Part shown: piece by piece, positions 22,601-33,672 of the stretch
Layout of the letters: each line of letters opens with the position of its first letter
How positions within the stretch are numbered: position 1 is the first letter of the stretch
Source of the DNA: Lindgomyces ingoldianus
Lineage: Eukaryota; Ascomycota; Dothideomycetes; Pleosporales; Lindgomycetaceae
Assembly: GCF_010093535.1 (NCBI RefSeq)
Contig: NW_022985200.1
Coordinates: forward strand, 565,604-629,603
DNA length: 64,000 nucleotides
Direction of reading: 5' to 3'
Notes under the pieces: model-generated
What the model was told of the DNA's origin: nothing
Databases searched by the model: none
What the model saw: the letters and a program-made list of their open reading frames with translations, nothing else
Made by a program: the position numbers and the translations under genes

Positions 22601-25191
22601 TTATAGGACACACTGGGGAAGGGAATTGGCTGGAATTTCCTCGCTTCCAGCCAATGCACCATCGTCGTGTAGATAGCAACAGCCTCCTCGGATGAGACGT
22701 ATGGCCCGTCCTTCATGTAGTTGTGCTGTCGTTCCTGCTCGGCCTTCAGCCATAGACGCGTCAGCCGACCCAAGTTCTTCTTCGCAACAGTCTTGTCCAC
22801 GGTAGCACCTCGTCGGATGCGCTCGCGATTATAATGAGCAACTGATATCCACCAATCGGCTTTGCTCTTGACATAACGAAGGATGATGTTCTCAATGGGA
22901 GCTGGTAGACCAGGAACTTTCCAGGGAATATTACTCTTCCAGCATCGCCATGCCTCTGAGAGATGCTGAAGAACGGTGTTGACTTTATTCTGTTTGATGC
23001 CTTCTGGCATCATGTCCATCAGATCGGTCATGACAGCAGCACGGAGTTCCAAATCGAAATGAGACTCAACACGCTGTTTCGTAACGGTCTTGGCGACGCC
23101 CTTGCTGTGACGGCCTTCGAACTGACGCGACAGAAGGTTTCCTAGCCAGCGCTCCAGAAGAGGGATGATGCCACGCATAAAGAAAAGCCACACTCGCCAA
23201 GCTGGGGCCCAGAAACCGCAACCTGGACCTTTTCCGACGGGACCTGAGTTGAACCGATAGTAGATCAAATGTTTCAAGTCTTTGCAGGACCGAATTTGAT
23301 GCATGAGCTTGTACTTGTATCGATACATACCCGTAAGCTGGCCAACATGGTTGAATGCATACAGAATACCATCCGCAAGCTGGAAAGCATCGATGTTACC
23401 AAGACGATACTGAACTTGGGCATCAACGATCAGCTTCGTCAACCGAAGAATTTCTCGCATAAGATGGAATGCATTTCCGAATCGTGACTTCTTCCTCTCT
23501 TTAGTCGTCAGGGTCTTGACTGGCTTTAAATTGAAGTTGAAATCAAGATGAAGATAGGTTAAGTTTTTCCGGTGGATCAAAAGATTCAGCATATTGAAGC
23601 CCTGTCGACAGACCTGGAGGCCGGCCTCAACCCAGTCGCAAGTTGTCTGCTGGAAAAATTTCGTCGTCTTCAGGGTACGCATCAGGTTCTGTCGGTTCAT
23701 TGCCTTCGGTTGCTTCTTGTGGAGTTCATTGAGGACATATGTCTTAAGGAGCTTCTGGTAGGACACCCGGACTTTTACAGGTTGGCCTGAAGGCACGTGC
23801 TCGAGATACCACTGCTTGACGAGCGGTACGTCTTGGGCTCGCACCATTTTACCCGACCGCTTATCAAAAGGATGAGGGGCCCACCAGAGGGCAATAGCTG
23901 ACGCGGTTTCATCAGTAGAGAGTGTCTCATCCCCCATAAACGCTACTACGTCATCAGGCAGCTCGAATTCCTCATCCTCGTTATTACCGAATCCAAACAC
24001 TTCATCCTCGTGGCAGAATGTAATGTTCTTAGGCGCAACAGCTCTCTGTGAGATTGGATTTATGACCGGGTCGAAGTAGAACGCTGGGAGGCTCGGGTCT
24101 TCGGCTCGGACGTAAACTACCTGTGGATAGGAATACCAAGCCAACTCAACGCTGCGGGGCAGCGAATTGTATAGGAAAGGGAATGAAACGCGGTATTCGG
24201 TCCGGATGGGTGCTCGGAAAATTATCCGGTCGATCGCATTGAACTCTCCAAAATCTTCATCATTTGGATCAATGTCCTTGTAAAGTGGTTCGAAACGAGG
24301 CCCTCCTGGAATTGCCACATTCAAGGCTTTGGCTGTGAGAAAGCTGTCAAGGTCGAACATGTGGAAGTAGTTCTTGTCCACCAGATCGCTCAACAACTGA
24401 CGGCTGAGACGGTATAGGGTCGCCATTTGGGGCAGATCCAAATGCCATTCCTTGTAGCTTGGTCCATTCACGTGAGGTGATTCGATCAGCGCTCGATGCT
24501 CGTAAAACCACTCCATTACTGGACCATCCTCACTCTCATCCAGCTCCAAACGAATCGGTTCCAGTGGGTCAACATCCTCGATGTTTTCCGAGTAGTTGAG
24601 CGGTGGTTCCTCGTCGTCAAACGGCGGGAACCTCATTCGCTTGAAGTGCCGTCTATCGCTCTTCTCTTTACGCATACACAACCACATGGTTGCCCATTGC
24701 GCATGAAAGACGGGTTCGATGACACGCGGAACCTCATTGACCAAGGTCAAGCATCCACTTGTATGATAAAGCACCTTCACCTGTCTCTCGCTCTCCCAGG
24801 GCATCGGCATGTTTTCCAATAGCTTCAACACGGCATGCGGCATGAATTTGAGAGCTCCTAGGTAAGCCCGTTTCTCACTCGTGAACTTCTTTTGTGAAAC
24901 GTCTCCAATATCCCTGAAGATCTTACGCATATGCTCCGTGGGCATGTCCGTCTTTTGAGTCTCGATGAAACCAGCTTTTCGCTTCTCCCCAAAGCGCTGG
25001 CGCTGTATGCGCAGCCATTCTTTCTTCTTCTGCGCGAACTTGGCGATCTGGGGGTCGGAGGGAGGTCGAAGCCCGAGAGTTGGGGGGGCACCCAGTGCGC
25101 CGCCAGGGGGAGGCGGAGGGGGAGGAAGTCCGCCGGGAGGAGGTGGAGGGGGTGGGACGAAGCCTGCGCCAGGTGGTGGAGGAATAGACAT
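16642..25191 (-). CDS. prp8: Pre-mRNA splicing factor Prp8, with intein
   Basis: One uninterrupted 8,550-nt exon codes for 2,849 residues, of which 482 are an intein, leaving a 2,367-residue mature protein, the usual size for fungal Prp8. Prp8 is the central U5 snRNP scaffold that cradles the spliceosome's catalytic RNA. After a Pro/Gly-rich N-terminus come near-invariant stretches of the family ([41 protein letters not shown]-free [23 protein letters not shown]). The RNase H-like and MPN/Jab1-like domains ([12 protein letters not shown]) are at the C-terminus. I start at the ATG at 25191; the frame is open 13 codons further, but the first of those is TTG. The intein interrupts between residues 1537 and 2020 (…FWEKA / SGFEES…). 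No spliceosomal intron is present, unlike most other genes in the window. It is divergent from RPL34. Confidence 0.97.
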   Translation of the reverse strand: MSIPPPPGAGFVPPPPPPPGGLPPPPPPPGGALGAPPTLGLRPPSDPQIAKFAQKKKEWLRIQRQRFGEKRKAGFIETQKTDMPTEHMRKIFRDIGDVSQKKFTSEKRAYLGALKFMPHAVLKLLENMPMPWESERQVKVLYHTSGCLTLVNEVPRVIEPVFHAQWATMWLCMRKEKSDRRHFKRMRFPPFDDEEPPLNYSENIEDVDPLEPIRLELDESEDGPVMEWFYEHRALIESPHVNGPSYKEWHLDLPQMATLYRLSRQLLSDLVDKNYFHMFDLDSFLTAKALNVAIPGGPRFEPLYKDIDPNDEDFGEFNAIDRIIFRAPIRTEYRVSFPFLYNSLPRSVELAWYSYPQVVYVRAEDPSLPAFYFDPVINPISQRAVAPKNITFCHEDEVFGFGNNEDEEFELPDDVVAFMGDETLSTDETASAIALWWAPHPFDKRSGKMVRAQDVPLVKQWYLEHVPSGQPVKVRVSYQKLLKTYVLNELHKKQPKAMNRQNLMRTLKTTKFFQQTTCDWVEAGLQVCRQGFNMLNLLIHRKNLTYLHLDFNFNLKPVKTLTTKERKKSRFGNAFHLMREILRLTKLIVDAQVQYRLGNIDAFQLADGILYAFNHVGQLTGMYRYKYKLMHQIRSCKDLKHLIYYRFNSGPVGKGPGCGFWAPAWRVWLFFMRGIIPLLERWLGNLLSRQFEGRHSKGVAKTVTKQRVESHFDLELRAAVMTDLMDMMPEGIKQNKVNTVLQHLSEAWRCWKSNIPWKVPGLPAPIENIILRYVKSKADWWISVAHYNRERIRRGATVDKTVAKKNLGRLTRLWLKAEQERQHNYMKDGPYVSSEEAVAIYTTMVHWLEARKFQPIPFPSVSYKHDTKILILALERLREAYSVKGRLNQSQREELALIEQAYDSPGTTLARIKRFLLTQRAFKEVGIDMNDNYSNINPVYDIEPMEKITDAYLDQYLWYQADQRHLFPGWIKPSDSEVPPLLTYKWAQGINNLDKVWEYQDGECNVMIETQLSKVYEKIDITMLNRLLRLIMDHNLADYITAKNNVQLNYKDMNHTNVYGMIRGLQFSGFVFQYYGLVLDILLLGLQRANEIAGPPESPNDFLQFRDRATEVRHPIRLYTRYIDRIWVFFRFTAEESRDLIQRFLTEQPDPNFENVIGYRNKKCWPRDSRMRLMRHDVNLGRAVFWDLKNRLPRSVTTIEWDDTFASVYSRDNPNLLFSMCGFEVRILPKIRNLGEEFPVKDSVWSLVDNTTKERTAHAFLQVTEEDIQKFNNRIRQILMSSGSTTFTKIANKWNTTLIALFTYYREAAVSTVNLLDTIVKCETKIQTRVKIGLNSKMPSRFPPAVFYTPKELGGLGMISGSHILIPTSDKRWSKQTDTGVTHYRAGMSHDEETLIPNIFRYIIPWESEFIDSQRVWMEYSQKRQEANQQNRRLTLEDLEDSWDRGLPRINTLFQKDRSTLSFDKGFRARTEFKIYQHMKSNPFWWTSQRHDGKLWNLNAYRTDVIQALGGVETILEHTLFKATAFPSWEGLFWEKACLANGTQLLRYDGTKVAVEDVKEGDLLLGPDGGPRRAFNVVKGTDRLYRIKVGAHKEDLVVTANHILVLHRKKSHGNEDEGSEHYDTIEMIAADFAALDPTERSKYLLFRSPGFELPELAVPVNPYFLGLWLGDGSPSSTTVDPNHEYVVREFLACYAAELDLHLRFHLPVPGVEVLKQPTERQARQTIINQRLAAGWKFHPHRISGQSRVWQDSSKARIEATDLIEEKEQDLDIDLDMIDGSCDGEMSDNEDLNSDNVNITTQDIRGRSSRFKSKRVTHLQSGHRVYGDLQPKEEEELAHQVVDRNTTATAVNTLLLALDELARGASGLEADKKRIPPVYMRNSRPVRLAVLAGLLDTNGWYVYPKNMFGFNLSEIRYSDLFWDTVALARSLGFDVSTTRRMMWNSTRTKQSPQLFAQIFGNLGEIPCLLARKKGVAHVIPQAHSFVVKDIVLEPEPMGWAGFRVDQDHLYLRHDYLVLHNSGFEESMKFKKLTNAQRSGLNQIPNRRFTLWWSPTINRANVYVGFQVQLDLTGIFLHGKIPTLKISLIQIFRAHLWQKIHESVVMDLCQVFDQELEALGIETVQKETIHPRKSYKMNSSCADILLFASHKWSVSPPSLLYDTKDSMTATTTNKFWIDVQLRYGDYDSHDIERYVRAKYLDYTTDSMSIYPSATGLMIGIDLAYNLYSAYGQYFPGLKQLIQQAMAKVMKANPALYVLRERIRKGLQLYASESNQEFLNSQNYSELFSNQVQLFIDDTNVYRVTIHKTFEGNLTTKPINGAIFIFNPRTGQLFLKIIHTSVWAGQKRLGQLAKWKTAEEVAALIRSLPVEEQPKQLIVTRKGLLDPLEVHLLDFPNISIRASELQLPFQAAMKVEKLGDMILRATGPQMVLFNLYDEWLKTISSYTAFSRLILILRALHVNQDKTKLLLRPDKTVITQEHHIWPSLADEDWIKVEVQLRDLILNDYGKKNNVNTSSLTSSEVRDIILGMEISAPSMQRQAAAEIDKQQEEQQQLTAVTTKTQNVLGEEIVVTTTSNYEQASFASKTEWRTRAVATSNLRTRANNIYINSEDVKEEGHFTYIMPKNMLKRFITIADLRVQVAGYVYGKSPPDNDQVKEICAIVMVPQVGNTRDVHLPQMLPQHEYLDDLEPLGLIHTVSGNEPPYMQASDVTQHAKLMQAHSSWDRKTVSMTVSFTPGSVSLAAWGLTPNGYKWGAENRDTLSDNPAGFSTSFGEKCQLLLSDKIRGYFLIPENGAWNYSFMGSSFSNVEKKPIHVRMDTPARFYDSIHRPLHYHTFAELEDVWVDRDNQFD
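19135..20580 (-). mobile_element. PRP8 intein with LAGLIDADG homing endonuclease
   Basis: 482 codons are inserted in frame between FWEKA and SGFEES of Prp8, the well-known PRP8-a insertion site. The intein starts with Cys1 (CLANGTQLL) and ends with His481-Asn482, followed by extein Ser+1. Block B has TANH at 62-65. These are the residues needed for protein splicing. Between the splicing halves are two dodecapeptide motifs: FLGLWLGDG at 127-135 and [10 protein letters not shown] at 352-361, both with the catalytic aspartate. The endonuclease therefore looks intact. An acidic, low-complexity stretch (about 221-300) separates them. The reading frame has no stop or frameshift, as is required since Prp8 is essential. 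Fungal PRP8 inteins spread by homing and by descent; the activity of this one is inferred from motifs only. Confidence 0.95.
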
Positions 25192-25837
25192 AACGAGCGG
25201 AGGAAACGGGGACACAAGGGATTCTGTCAAGTAGAGTTACAATGGAGGCAGTTCGCCGACGAAGGGGTTCGCGATCGAGACGATCGAAGACGTCCTGAGG
25301 ATGGAGGCTCGAGAAAGCGCAAGGAGGCTCGAACGAGCTCCGCGTCCTTGAACGCGCTCGAGAAACGCGCGGAAAGGAGGTAAAGGTTGCAGACTCAACA
25401 AATGAGAGTGAAGGACAGAATTAAAAGGATTCCCTTCACTCCGCGCGATGAGGAGGTGCTGCAAGGGGGGTAAAGGGTGGCGGTCGCGTTGGTACGGCGA
25501 TGATCTCAGGATAATCTTTTTAGCTTTGCGAGGCGGCAGCTTCGTCGGTCACGTGAAGCTTGGCAGTCACTGGGCGTGATTAAGCGAGCCCACACTCGGC
25601 ACGCTTTCGCGACAACAAAAGTTGAACATCGAACTTGACGACAGCCTTAATCAACCCAAGGTAAGCCCCGACCCGCTGCGTGCTTTTAACATTACGCCGT
25701 CCAGTTGCTAATATATTTGATCAGTTTCAGGTACGAATTCTTCTTCTCTAGCGCTGCAACCAGCGTGCACCCTCGATTCCTGCTCACCATCCCCTTGTAG
25801 AAGCCCTACGACCTGACTCTCTGGGAATATCGTCAAG
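25192..25837. promoter_or_regulatory. Divergent PRP8 / RPL34 promoter region
   Basis: This 646-bp interval separates two housekeeping genes transcribed outward. It contains a palindromic CACGTG box at 25550-25555 and, ten bases on, CAGTCAC at 25564-25570, which resembles the Homol-D element of fungal ribosomal-protein promoters. A likely leader intron of RPL34 runs from GTAAGC at 25661 to the AG at 25724 or 25730, with a GCTAAT branch-like sequence. The regulatory roles are inferred from motif similarity. Confidence 0.45.
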
Positions 25838-26476
25838 ATGCCGTCTACCAGGCTTACATACGTATGCTACCCTGCAATCTACCACGGATTAGGATAATAT
25901 GGATACTTGGGGATGGACGCTGACAATCTGTTCTAGCGCCGACGAGCGCCCTATAACACCCGCAGCCAAAATGTCCGAGTGGTAAGTGGCCCTTGACTGC
26001 CGTGGGAAACTCTGTTGCTAATTTGTGTACCTCTACAGATCAAGGTCAGCACTTCTCCGAATTCCGATCCCCAAATGGATCCAATACTGAAATCGCCCTA
26101 GACTCCAGGAGGCACACTCCGATACCTACACATCAAGAAAAAGGGGTCCGCTCCCAAGTGTGGCGTAAGTGGATGCTCTGGAGTTTTCGGAATTTGGTTT
26201 GACCGTCAGCATAGGACTGTGGTATCAAGCTTGCTGGTATCCCTGCCCTTCGTCCTCGGGAATACGCTACCATCAGCCGCCCGAAGAAGACCGTCCAGCG
26301 TGCATATGGGTATGTCGGAATTTGGAATTGGGGATAGTCGGGATTGGTACTAAATTATCACTAGGGGTTCACGATGCGCCAACTGCGTCCAGGACCGGAT
26401 CGTTCGCGCATTCTTGATCGAGGAGCAGAAGGTTGTGAAGAAGGTGCTCAAGGAGTCACAGCAGAAGAAACGCTAG
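25838..26476 (+). CDS. rpl34: 60S ribosomal protein L34 (eL34)
   Basis: Six exons are required: 25838-25861, 25937-25981, 26039-26044, 26102-26164, 26215-26309 and 26365-26476. Together they code for 114 residues that match eL34 throughout: [16 protein letters not shown] at the start, VKTPGG-like [25 protein letters not shown] and SRCANC as the zinc-ribbon-like Cys pairs, and a basic C-terminus ending in QQKKR. The third exon is only six nucleotides (codons Ile-Lys) between two 57-nt introns; skipping it would keep frame but remove two conserved residues. All introns have GT-AG ends. The protein is part of the large ribosomal subunit. The gene is small and intron-rich, as is usual for fungal ribosomal protein genes, and it was not visible as one open frame. 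Confidence 0.93.
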
Positions 26477-27682
26477 AGGGTAGTGTCGATGGGGTGAGGC
26501 AATTAGTGTCGAAAATGAGGGCCATTGGTGTTCATGTGCATTACCGGCAGTCTCCTGGTTCAGGCCGGCTTTTTTAGGGTTCTACGAAATCAAGGCGATT
26601 TCAGCATCATACTTTCAAAATCCGCCACGGATGTTCGGCTGAGTAGAATCAAAGCAACTCACACTCTCCGGGCAGTTTGAGCCTCGTTAGTGCACTATGT
26701 GATAAACATTTCATACAACCGGGAAGATCACATGATATCCTAGCACACTTCTCCTCATCCTCCACCCAAGTCCGCACAGTTGCAATGGTCCCACCTATGA
26801 CAGGCGTGGATTAGGGCAGCAACCAGCATCCTCTTGAAAATCGCTGTGATACCAGAAAGACGTGTAGCAGGTTGACTCCACCTACAGGTGTTCCGTAGGA
26901 AGCAACTACATCCTCTACTCACCCCATAGCAATTCCTTCGTTCTATCCAGACACCGTTGTAAACAAGGAGGTTGAGACATTTGTTAGAAATCCGTGTCAC
27001 TAATGGCTGATGTCCCTGAGCCTTGCGAGGTTCGCCCGCGTGGTGCAATTTGAATATCGTTGAATATACGAAGGATCTGCTCTCCATGTCGGGAAAGCGA
27101 GCTATGAGAGTAGAGGGCATCCGGGAAGCAATGGAATGGGAATGCATAGACGAATGAAGACATTGAATTAGTTATGGAGCGGCAGACTGTTGAAATAAAA
27201 ATGACCTCCGAATTCTAGCAAGACGCTTACCCTCCAACCACTCGACAGGGGTCATCGCCATCCTCTGTACGATAGGGTGACTCACGATGCAGCAAGTGGT
27301 GAATGGCTTAAGAGGGCTATCGCGGCGCCTGGAGTGGTTCTTCAACGCCCCCATGCTCACCACTTTCCCGGGTCCATTGGCTCCTCCTCGCGCATGCTGC
27401 AGTTCGTCGCTCACTGCCGAAGCGACAATCACATGAGGGCCACTTCATCGATTGGGGTTTGCGCGTGAGCTGGCGGCTCTCTACACTGTGGCCGAGCTGT
27501 TCCAAGGTTCAATGAAATTCGATTTTTGAGCCCTTGGAAACGCCCTCCCGAAGCGCGACCCAGTGCCGTGTGCCGATTCGGGCTTGATTCCGGGCTGACT
27601 GCGACCCCGCCCAATCCCCCAAGGCTGTCCTCTGCGATATCGGTGGCAGCATCCGGGCTCAAGCTCAAGAACATCACGCAGA
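26477..27682. other. Intergenic region upstream of a Zn2Cys6 regulator
   Basis: 1.2 kb with no gene I can support. Minus-strand frames at 26755-27147 and 27172-27432 lack domains and are probably chance. The part next to 27683 is probably the long 5' leader and promoter of the transcription factor. Confidence 0.45.
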
Positions 27683-30111
27683 ATGCTCTCTATGTCCCCG
27701 ACCACACCAGTAGCCCACAGCGCCCAGCTCTCATATGGCAACAGTCCGACGAGCGCACGCTCGCATGGCTTCAAGCGCCCCGCGTCGAGCGACGATGAGC
27801 CAGAGCATGGTGACGACGCGAACGGGCGTGCGTCACAAGCCAGACGGCATGCTGCCGTGAAGCGGGCGTGCAACGAGTGTCGACAGCAGAAGGTGAGCAC
27901 AATTCAACCGTGGAGATTCATCAACCCATGGATTTTTTAGGTCCTGAGTCCGGCTGGTGCCCCCCGCTAACTCTGTCCTGCCAGCTCAAATGCAACGTCC
28001 AGCAGGATCCCTTCCAGAGCTGCGCGCGCTGCACCAAGCAGAACCTCAAGTGCGTCATTGAGCCCAACTTTAAGCGCGTGGGCAAGCGCAATCGCAACGC
28101 CGAAATGGAGAAGGAGATGATGGGATTAAGAGAGCGATTGGCGCACTATGAAGAGCGAGTCGCCCACTATGAGGGTAGAGCTCCTGTCCCCATCCAGCCC
28201 ACACTGCACACGCCGCAGCACCCCGCGGACGGCCACGCGTTTGGGACTGGCCCCATTCACCAAGACGAAGACGATGCATATCTGCAGTCCCAGCACCAGC
28301 AGGTTGCTGCTACGTCGCTGCTAGATCTGCGTAGTGGATCTCCCATGTTCCATGCCTTGGGAGAGGTGAAGCTGGGGCCATCCCAGGTCACTGAACTCTT
28401 CGACGACTACTACCAGTTCTATCATCCATTTCTCCCGTTCCTTGACCCTATGCGTTCCCCAGATGAGATCTGCTCCAAAGACTCCAAGCTACTATTCTGG
28501 GCCATTATTAGCGTCGCAGCCCGCCATTATCAAGATACTGGGTTGCTCAAACGGCTGAAGGAGCCCTTAACCAACCTAATATGGCAGACTATTAGGACTC
28601 AGCCAAATCATCATGTCGTCAAGGCTTTATGTTTGCTCTGCACATGGCCGCTTCCCGCGCGGACGACTGTCACGGATCCAACCTTCACTCTTAGTGGGGT
28701 CATGATGCAAATTGCCATGCAGATTGGCTTGCATCGACCAACGCACCCGCAGGACTTTTCGAGAACTAAGGTGCGAGTTCGCCCAGAAGACATCAATGAC
28801 AGATTGAGGACTTGGGCTGTCTGCAACATTGTCGCTCAGACGTAGGTATTCCGCGAGAGAAAGTGGTTGGCTGTCGATAACGTCTATGCAGCGTATCAAC
28901 TGGGTATGGCCAGCCGTCCATCACCCTATACGACTCCACCCTGGAGTTTAGGATGGACGACGAAGACCACATGAAGATCATTCCGCCGAATCTCTTCGTT
29001 CGTCTGCGCCAAGAAATGGCTGCCAGCCGCATCAATAAGCTCCTATATTCATCGAATAGCGATCGGTTTTCCAACAACTCCGGTACGACGTACATGAATC
29101 TTGAAGCTGACCGTTTGAAAGAGGAAAGGGGGCTCCTTGACGGAGTGGATCGAGGTAAGCGCTACTGAAATAATTGAAGACTCGTGTAGCGGTGAGACTA
29201 AGAGATCCATAGAACTGGAAGACCTCCATCATCGTGCAGTAACGCTACATCTACATCTGTATTCCTGGTTCAACACTCAACCTCGACTCGAGATGCGAGA
29301 TGACCTCGTCTCCTTATACTATGCCGCTACCGGTTTCCTCGAGAATATCTTTAAGCTGCAGAAGGAAGATCGACTCAAATATGTGCCGTATTATCTTATG
29401 CAGATGGCTCTTGCTGCAGGATTTACTCTTCTTAAGCTTCTTAACTCCGACTTTGCGGCGAGATTAAACTTCGAGCAAGGACGCTCGTTCGTGCTGCAGA
29501 CCATTGATGCGGTGCGGAAATCCAAAGTCATGCCAAACGATCTGTTAGATCGCCACGGTGAAGTCTTTGCACAGCTTTGGAAAGAGAGCTCGCGCGGTAG
29601 AAGCCTCCACAGCATGTCGCAATCTCCCATAGTCGGAAATCCGAGTATGGCGACGATGTTCAACACTCAAGTCCAACCGCCACAACAACCACAAGGCCAC
29701 CAGCGTAGAGAGAGTGCAAGCATTCTCGAAGATCCACTCCGCCTCATAATACGCAGCCGAATGAGTATGAGCGTAGTGTTTGACTGTGTGTTCCGTTGGC
29801 GCGAGTCCCAGCTTAGTGGGACATCGGCATCGGAGCAACTCGATGCAACGGTTGTCAACAACCCAACCAATCCCGATAGTTCAACCAACTCGACACCTCC
29901 CCCGGGTGCGATTATCGAAAACCCAGCTCATGGTCTCCCCAACTTCAATCCACATCTCAACACCCTAAGCATGCCGCTGCAGCTACCGAATGGGCTGGCA
30001 AGCGCAAACAGTTTTGAAATCTTCGACCCTGTCAGCTGGATGCTAGAATCGCAGAATGAGTGGAATCCCCAATATAACCCTGGAGCATTTTCTCATGATT
30101 TTGGTGCTTAA
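27683..30111 (+). CDS. Zn2Cys6 transcription factor
   Basis: Exons 27683-27892, 27985-28841, 28892-29154 and 29213-30111 give 742 residues. The binuclear zinc cluster has C63, C66, C73, C83, C86 and C93 in the Cx2Cx6C…Cx2Cx6C pattern, and the first intron lies inside it, right after QQK. A short linker and a coiled-coil-like heptad region (EMMGLRERLAHYEERVAHYE) follow for dimerisation. The middle region (WAVCNIVAQT, VSTGYGQP, RLRQEMAASRINKLLY) fits the fungal-specific regulatory domain. The C-terminus is Asn/Pro-rich, likely an activation region. The zinc cluster plus NFKRVGKR linker reminds me of Leu3/War1-like regulators, but I do not assign a target. Third-intron ends were chosen because only the AG at 29212 restores frame. 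Confidence 0.88.
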
Positions 30112-31133
30112 ATCCGAAGGATATTATGCCTTCTTGCCCAAATTGCATGATGTCGAATTACCCAACACTTGAGAAGCTCAACAGGAGCTAGTCTGTTGAA
30201 CATGGGATTGCTACCTATCAAGAGCATCACCGAGCTCAGCCAGAGTACATGTGAAGCAGGTTATTCCACTGAATCTGTCCTTCCAAAGCTTCCGGCCTCT
30301 CCGGCTTCTTAACAATAGCAGACTATCCGAACATTAGGCCTAAGCCCTAATCTAGCTTTTCTAAGGAATCTGGGTCACCTAATGAAAGATCGGGAAGGTT
30401 TCAGATGCACCGGATGCAAATGAGACAAGCAAATATTATCCAACTCCTTGTTTTCAAGATCTGCGCTTCCCGTGTACTACATGGCATTCCCTTTATACCC
30501 TCAAATTCTACCAATCTTGTCTTCCAATTTTGATGGGCTCATTAATTTTCTTTCGCTTCGCGGCTTTTTGGGTTGCTTTCCGGCTTGAACTGCTCTCACA
30601 TAGCGTGGCGTTGCGGACTAGTGGGTTCAGCTATGGGATGTGCTTGCTCTCTATTTTGACTACCTTTTTGGGGGGGCAGGTACCATTTTATAATGTTGGG
30701 GCTAAACAAGAACGCGATATTGGCCTTTTTTTTTTAAATCTTTATTTATTATTCTTCTTCTTCTAGGGAACTGAGAACAGGGCTTCGTGAAGGGTGAATG
30801 GTGAGTGACACCAGTGCGATAAGCCAAGTGCCATTGGCGGAACCACTAAAGATTGTTTTAGGGAGAAGTTGCTGCTAGAATCATCCCTTAATTCTAAAGG
30901 CAATTGTATTGACTTTTGGATATATGGTATGACGACCACTCTATAGAAATGTAGTTGTAATTTCGAAACCTGCAAATCCACCCACTTTCATCGACCACGT
31001 CCGCTCTTGCCTTTCTTTTCTTCATTTAGTCAGTGTATCTACCAATGAAAGAGCGACCTGACTCTACAACAACGTTATTCGAAGCGCCATCCAGTCTTCT
31101 CTTCCACCACGTCCCGACAGCCATTCATTTCCG
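30112..31133. other. Intergenic region
   Basis: Sequence between two plus-strand genes. Open frames at 30530-30766 and 30763-30981 have no support. CT-rich tracts before 31134 suggest a promoter/leader. Confidence 0.45.
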
Positions 31134-32874
31134 ATGCCGATCATTATGCTCCCCGGTCCTCAACCAGTCAAGCCAACCCCTGAATCCGCTTCCAGCTCTC
31201 AACTGCTAGAAAACCGCCATCCGATATCCACACCCACACCCTCCGCAGACCTAGAGGTTGCTTCTTCATCTCCACAACAGCAACAATACCAACAGCCGGA
31301 ACTATACCAGCCTCAGCCTCAGTCCCCCTCGCCACCTAACCTTTACCCACATCCGCCCACCACCAACCGCCGCTTAGCATCCCTCATCTCAACCTCAACT
31401 TCAACCTCAACCCGACACTCATCTCTCTCTCTCTACTCATTCTCATACGCAGTGTCCGCACACCGCCACTGTCGAGCTTACATCGCGGCGTTCATTCTTT
31501 CGCTGATAATGCTAGTTATTTTGCTCTGGCATATCACGCTTTTGCATTTGAAGGATAGTCCGAGTTTTGTGGATTGGCCGGGAAAATGGGAGACCATGTG
31601 GATGAATGAGTATTTTAGGTGGTGGAGGGTTGGCATTTGGGCGGGGTTGTTTTTTGTGGTATGTGACGGAGGGAACACCTCTGCCTTCCCCGAGCCCTTT
31701 GGCTTGCCTCCCTCTCTACGGACAAGTGCAAGGAGTTAGGAGACGGTCGGTTGTGAAGCAGCTCATCTCTTCTGATGCAAAAGGTTGGTATCTTCAGATA
31801 TCCCGAGCTAACAACTTTTCCACCTCCCAGATCCCCCTCAATGCTGCCCACACACTCCTAACACTAACCCACTACCACCGGCTCCTCCACCACCCCCGTC
31901 CTCCCGTCCTCCTCTACACGCCCTCCCACAAACAACCCTGCACCCACACAACCTCAACCTGCCACACAAAAACCCCGATCTACCATCCATTCTACCATCC
32001 CTCACTCACACCCACCTCCCGATTCGCCCTACAATCGGGGTACGACGTCTTCATCATCGCCCTCCTCGGCGTACACGTTGGAGTATATTTCTACGATGCG
32101 ATGAGATTGCATACCAAGTGGTGTTGGTGGGGACCAGTTGAGATTCCATCGTTTCTGCCGGGGCTGGGGAAAGTGGCTGAGGAGACGGATTTCGGAAGGA
32201 TGTGTGATAGATTGGTTTATGAGATTTTGGAGGTTGGGGGGATTGGGGCAGGGATGGGGTTGGGGTTGGGAGTGTTGCATGTGGGGTTGTTGGGGGTTAG
32301 GGTTTGGGGATTCGCGAGGGCGGGTGGAAGGGGTGAGATGGGTGGGATGGAGGGGCAGGGTTATGAGAGGGAAAAGGGAAGAGGTGGAGAAGCCAAGTCT
32401 AAAGTTAGTGCTGGATCTGAGGGTGAGCGGCAGCACGAGGGGTCATGGACAGAGACAGAAAACCACCGAGTCAGACATACCGACAGGACAGCTAAACCCT
32501 CCCACTCAACTTCACCATCACAACAACAACAACAACAACAGCCAACATCTCCCGCCAACTTCCCTGCGCCACCCAACCCTACCCACGTCCGCACGTTCCA
32601 CTTCTCTGACCCAACATGGAATCGTCCGATACCCGCAAATACTCCCCTCAGAACATCCTCGTCCACCTCGTCCACCTCTTCCTCTTCGTCCTCTTCGTCC
32701 TCTTCGTCCTCTACGCCCTCCTCCGAGCAATCCGAATCCGGATCTGTCCTCGGTGTCTTCCATCGGGACACACATCCCAGCCGAGTGCTAAGATCGAGGT
32801 CAGAAGATGCCGGAGGGAGAAGAGAAAGGGCGTATACGTGGAGGGAGGCGTTGTTGGAGTGTTTAGTTCCATGA
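31134..32874 (+). CDS. Unrecognised multi-pass membrane protein with low-complexity tails
   Basis: Exons 31134-31658 and 31831-32874 (172-nt intron, phase 0) code for 522 residues. The N-terminal ~110 residues are Pro/Gln/Ser-rich. A strong membrane helix lies at ~114-138, and further hydrophobic segments are at WAGLFFV near the splice, at YDVFIIALLGVHVGVYF and at the Gly-rich GIGAGMGLGLGVLHVGLL. The C-terminal half is disordered, with a short poly-Gln run and a long poly-Ser run coded by CAA and TCN repeats (32518-32720). The exon junction is well placed by frame and by composition. I recognise no domain family. Its likely place is an internal or plasma membrane with a cytosolic disordered tail. 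Confidence 0.6.
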
Positions 32875-33672
32875 TATGGGAGAGAGTGTTCTCCTGATTT
32901 CTTACTCTGTACTATACATACATGTGCGTCGGATTGAGAACGAGAGAGGGAGAGAGTATGGATTGGATTGGATGGGCGAGGTTTGGTTTAGTAGTTGGTT
33001 CTAGAATGAAATTCCTATTTCAAAAAGGTGGATGTTTATTGAGACAATGGGGGGGGATCAAACGGATTGAAGTGCAGCGACGAGCAAGAGAGACAGCGCA
33101 ATTGTTCTGTAACCAGGCCAAGACGCTATCTACAAGTGCCTGTTCCTCTCTACATAATACGGCTGCCCTTAGAAGAGGATCCACATGAATGCGACACTCT
33201 GCAGCAGCAGAACCAGGCTTACATATTCAAATAGAGGAGCCAACCATGGGCAAGCGAAATTAATGTGGACAAGATGATTGAACTGCGGAAGTTGGTTGAC
33301 ACCCACAACTTATGGCATTAGCATGACAGACTTCAATGCCTCACTCTAGGTGCCTAGTTACCTACTAAAGTACGTGCGTAGACTAGCCGGAGGAAACATT
33401 TGATCACACGGATAGTCCAGGTGAGAAGCCCTGTGGCTCGGCGATCCCGTGGCAGTGAACGCTAAGCCCGCCGAGCACTATCCGTGCGAGCGATCGGCGG
33501 TCCCAAAACGTCAGCTGTGTCCTAATCTACTCGTACCCCAACCAAACCAACCCTCGTTTTTCAACACTCCACACTCCCTTTTCCCGGCTTCTGTCTCTCC
33601 TTCCTGAGTTCCTTCTGTTCCCTCTTTTCTCTTCTGAGCCGAGAGCGCGCACGCTCTCAGCAAGTTCTTGCT
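32875..33672. other. Intergenic region upstream of the alkaline phosphatase
   Basis: No coding signal. The last 150 bases before 33673 are strongly pyrimidine-rich, as in many fungal leaders. Confidence 0.45.

Noticed and set aside
25192..25230. Upstream extension of the PRP8 frame by 13 codons
   Set aside because: The first codon of the extension is TTG, and the family-like start [10 protein letters not shown] begins at the ATG at 25191.
26755..27432. Two minus-strand open frames between RPL34 and the Zn2Cys6 gene
   Set aside because: No domain or conserved motif, and neither can be extended by a good intron.
29155..29189. 35-nt or shorter third intron in the 27683 regulator
   Set aside because: The AG at 29189 breaks the frame, and the one at 29179 would give a 25-nt intron; only the AG at 29212 gives a normal length and keeps frame.
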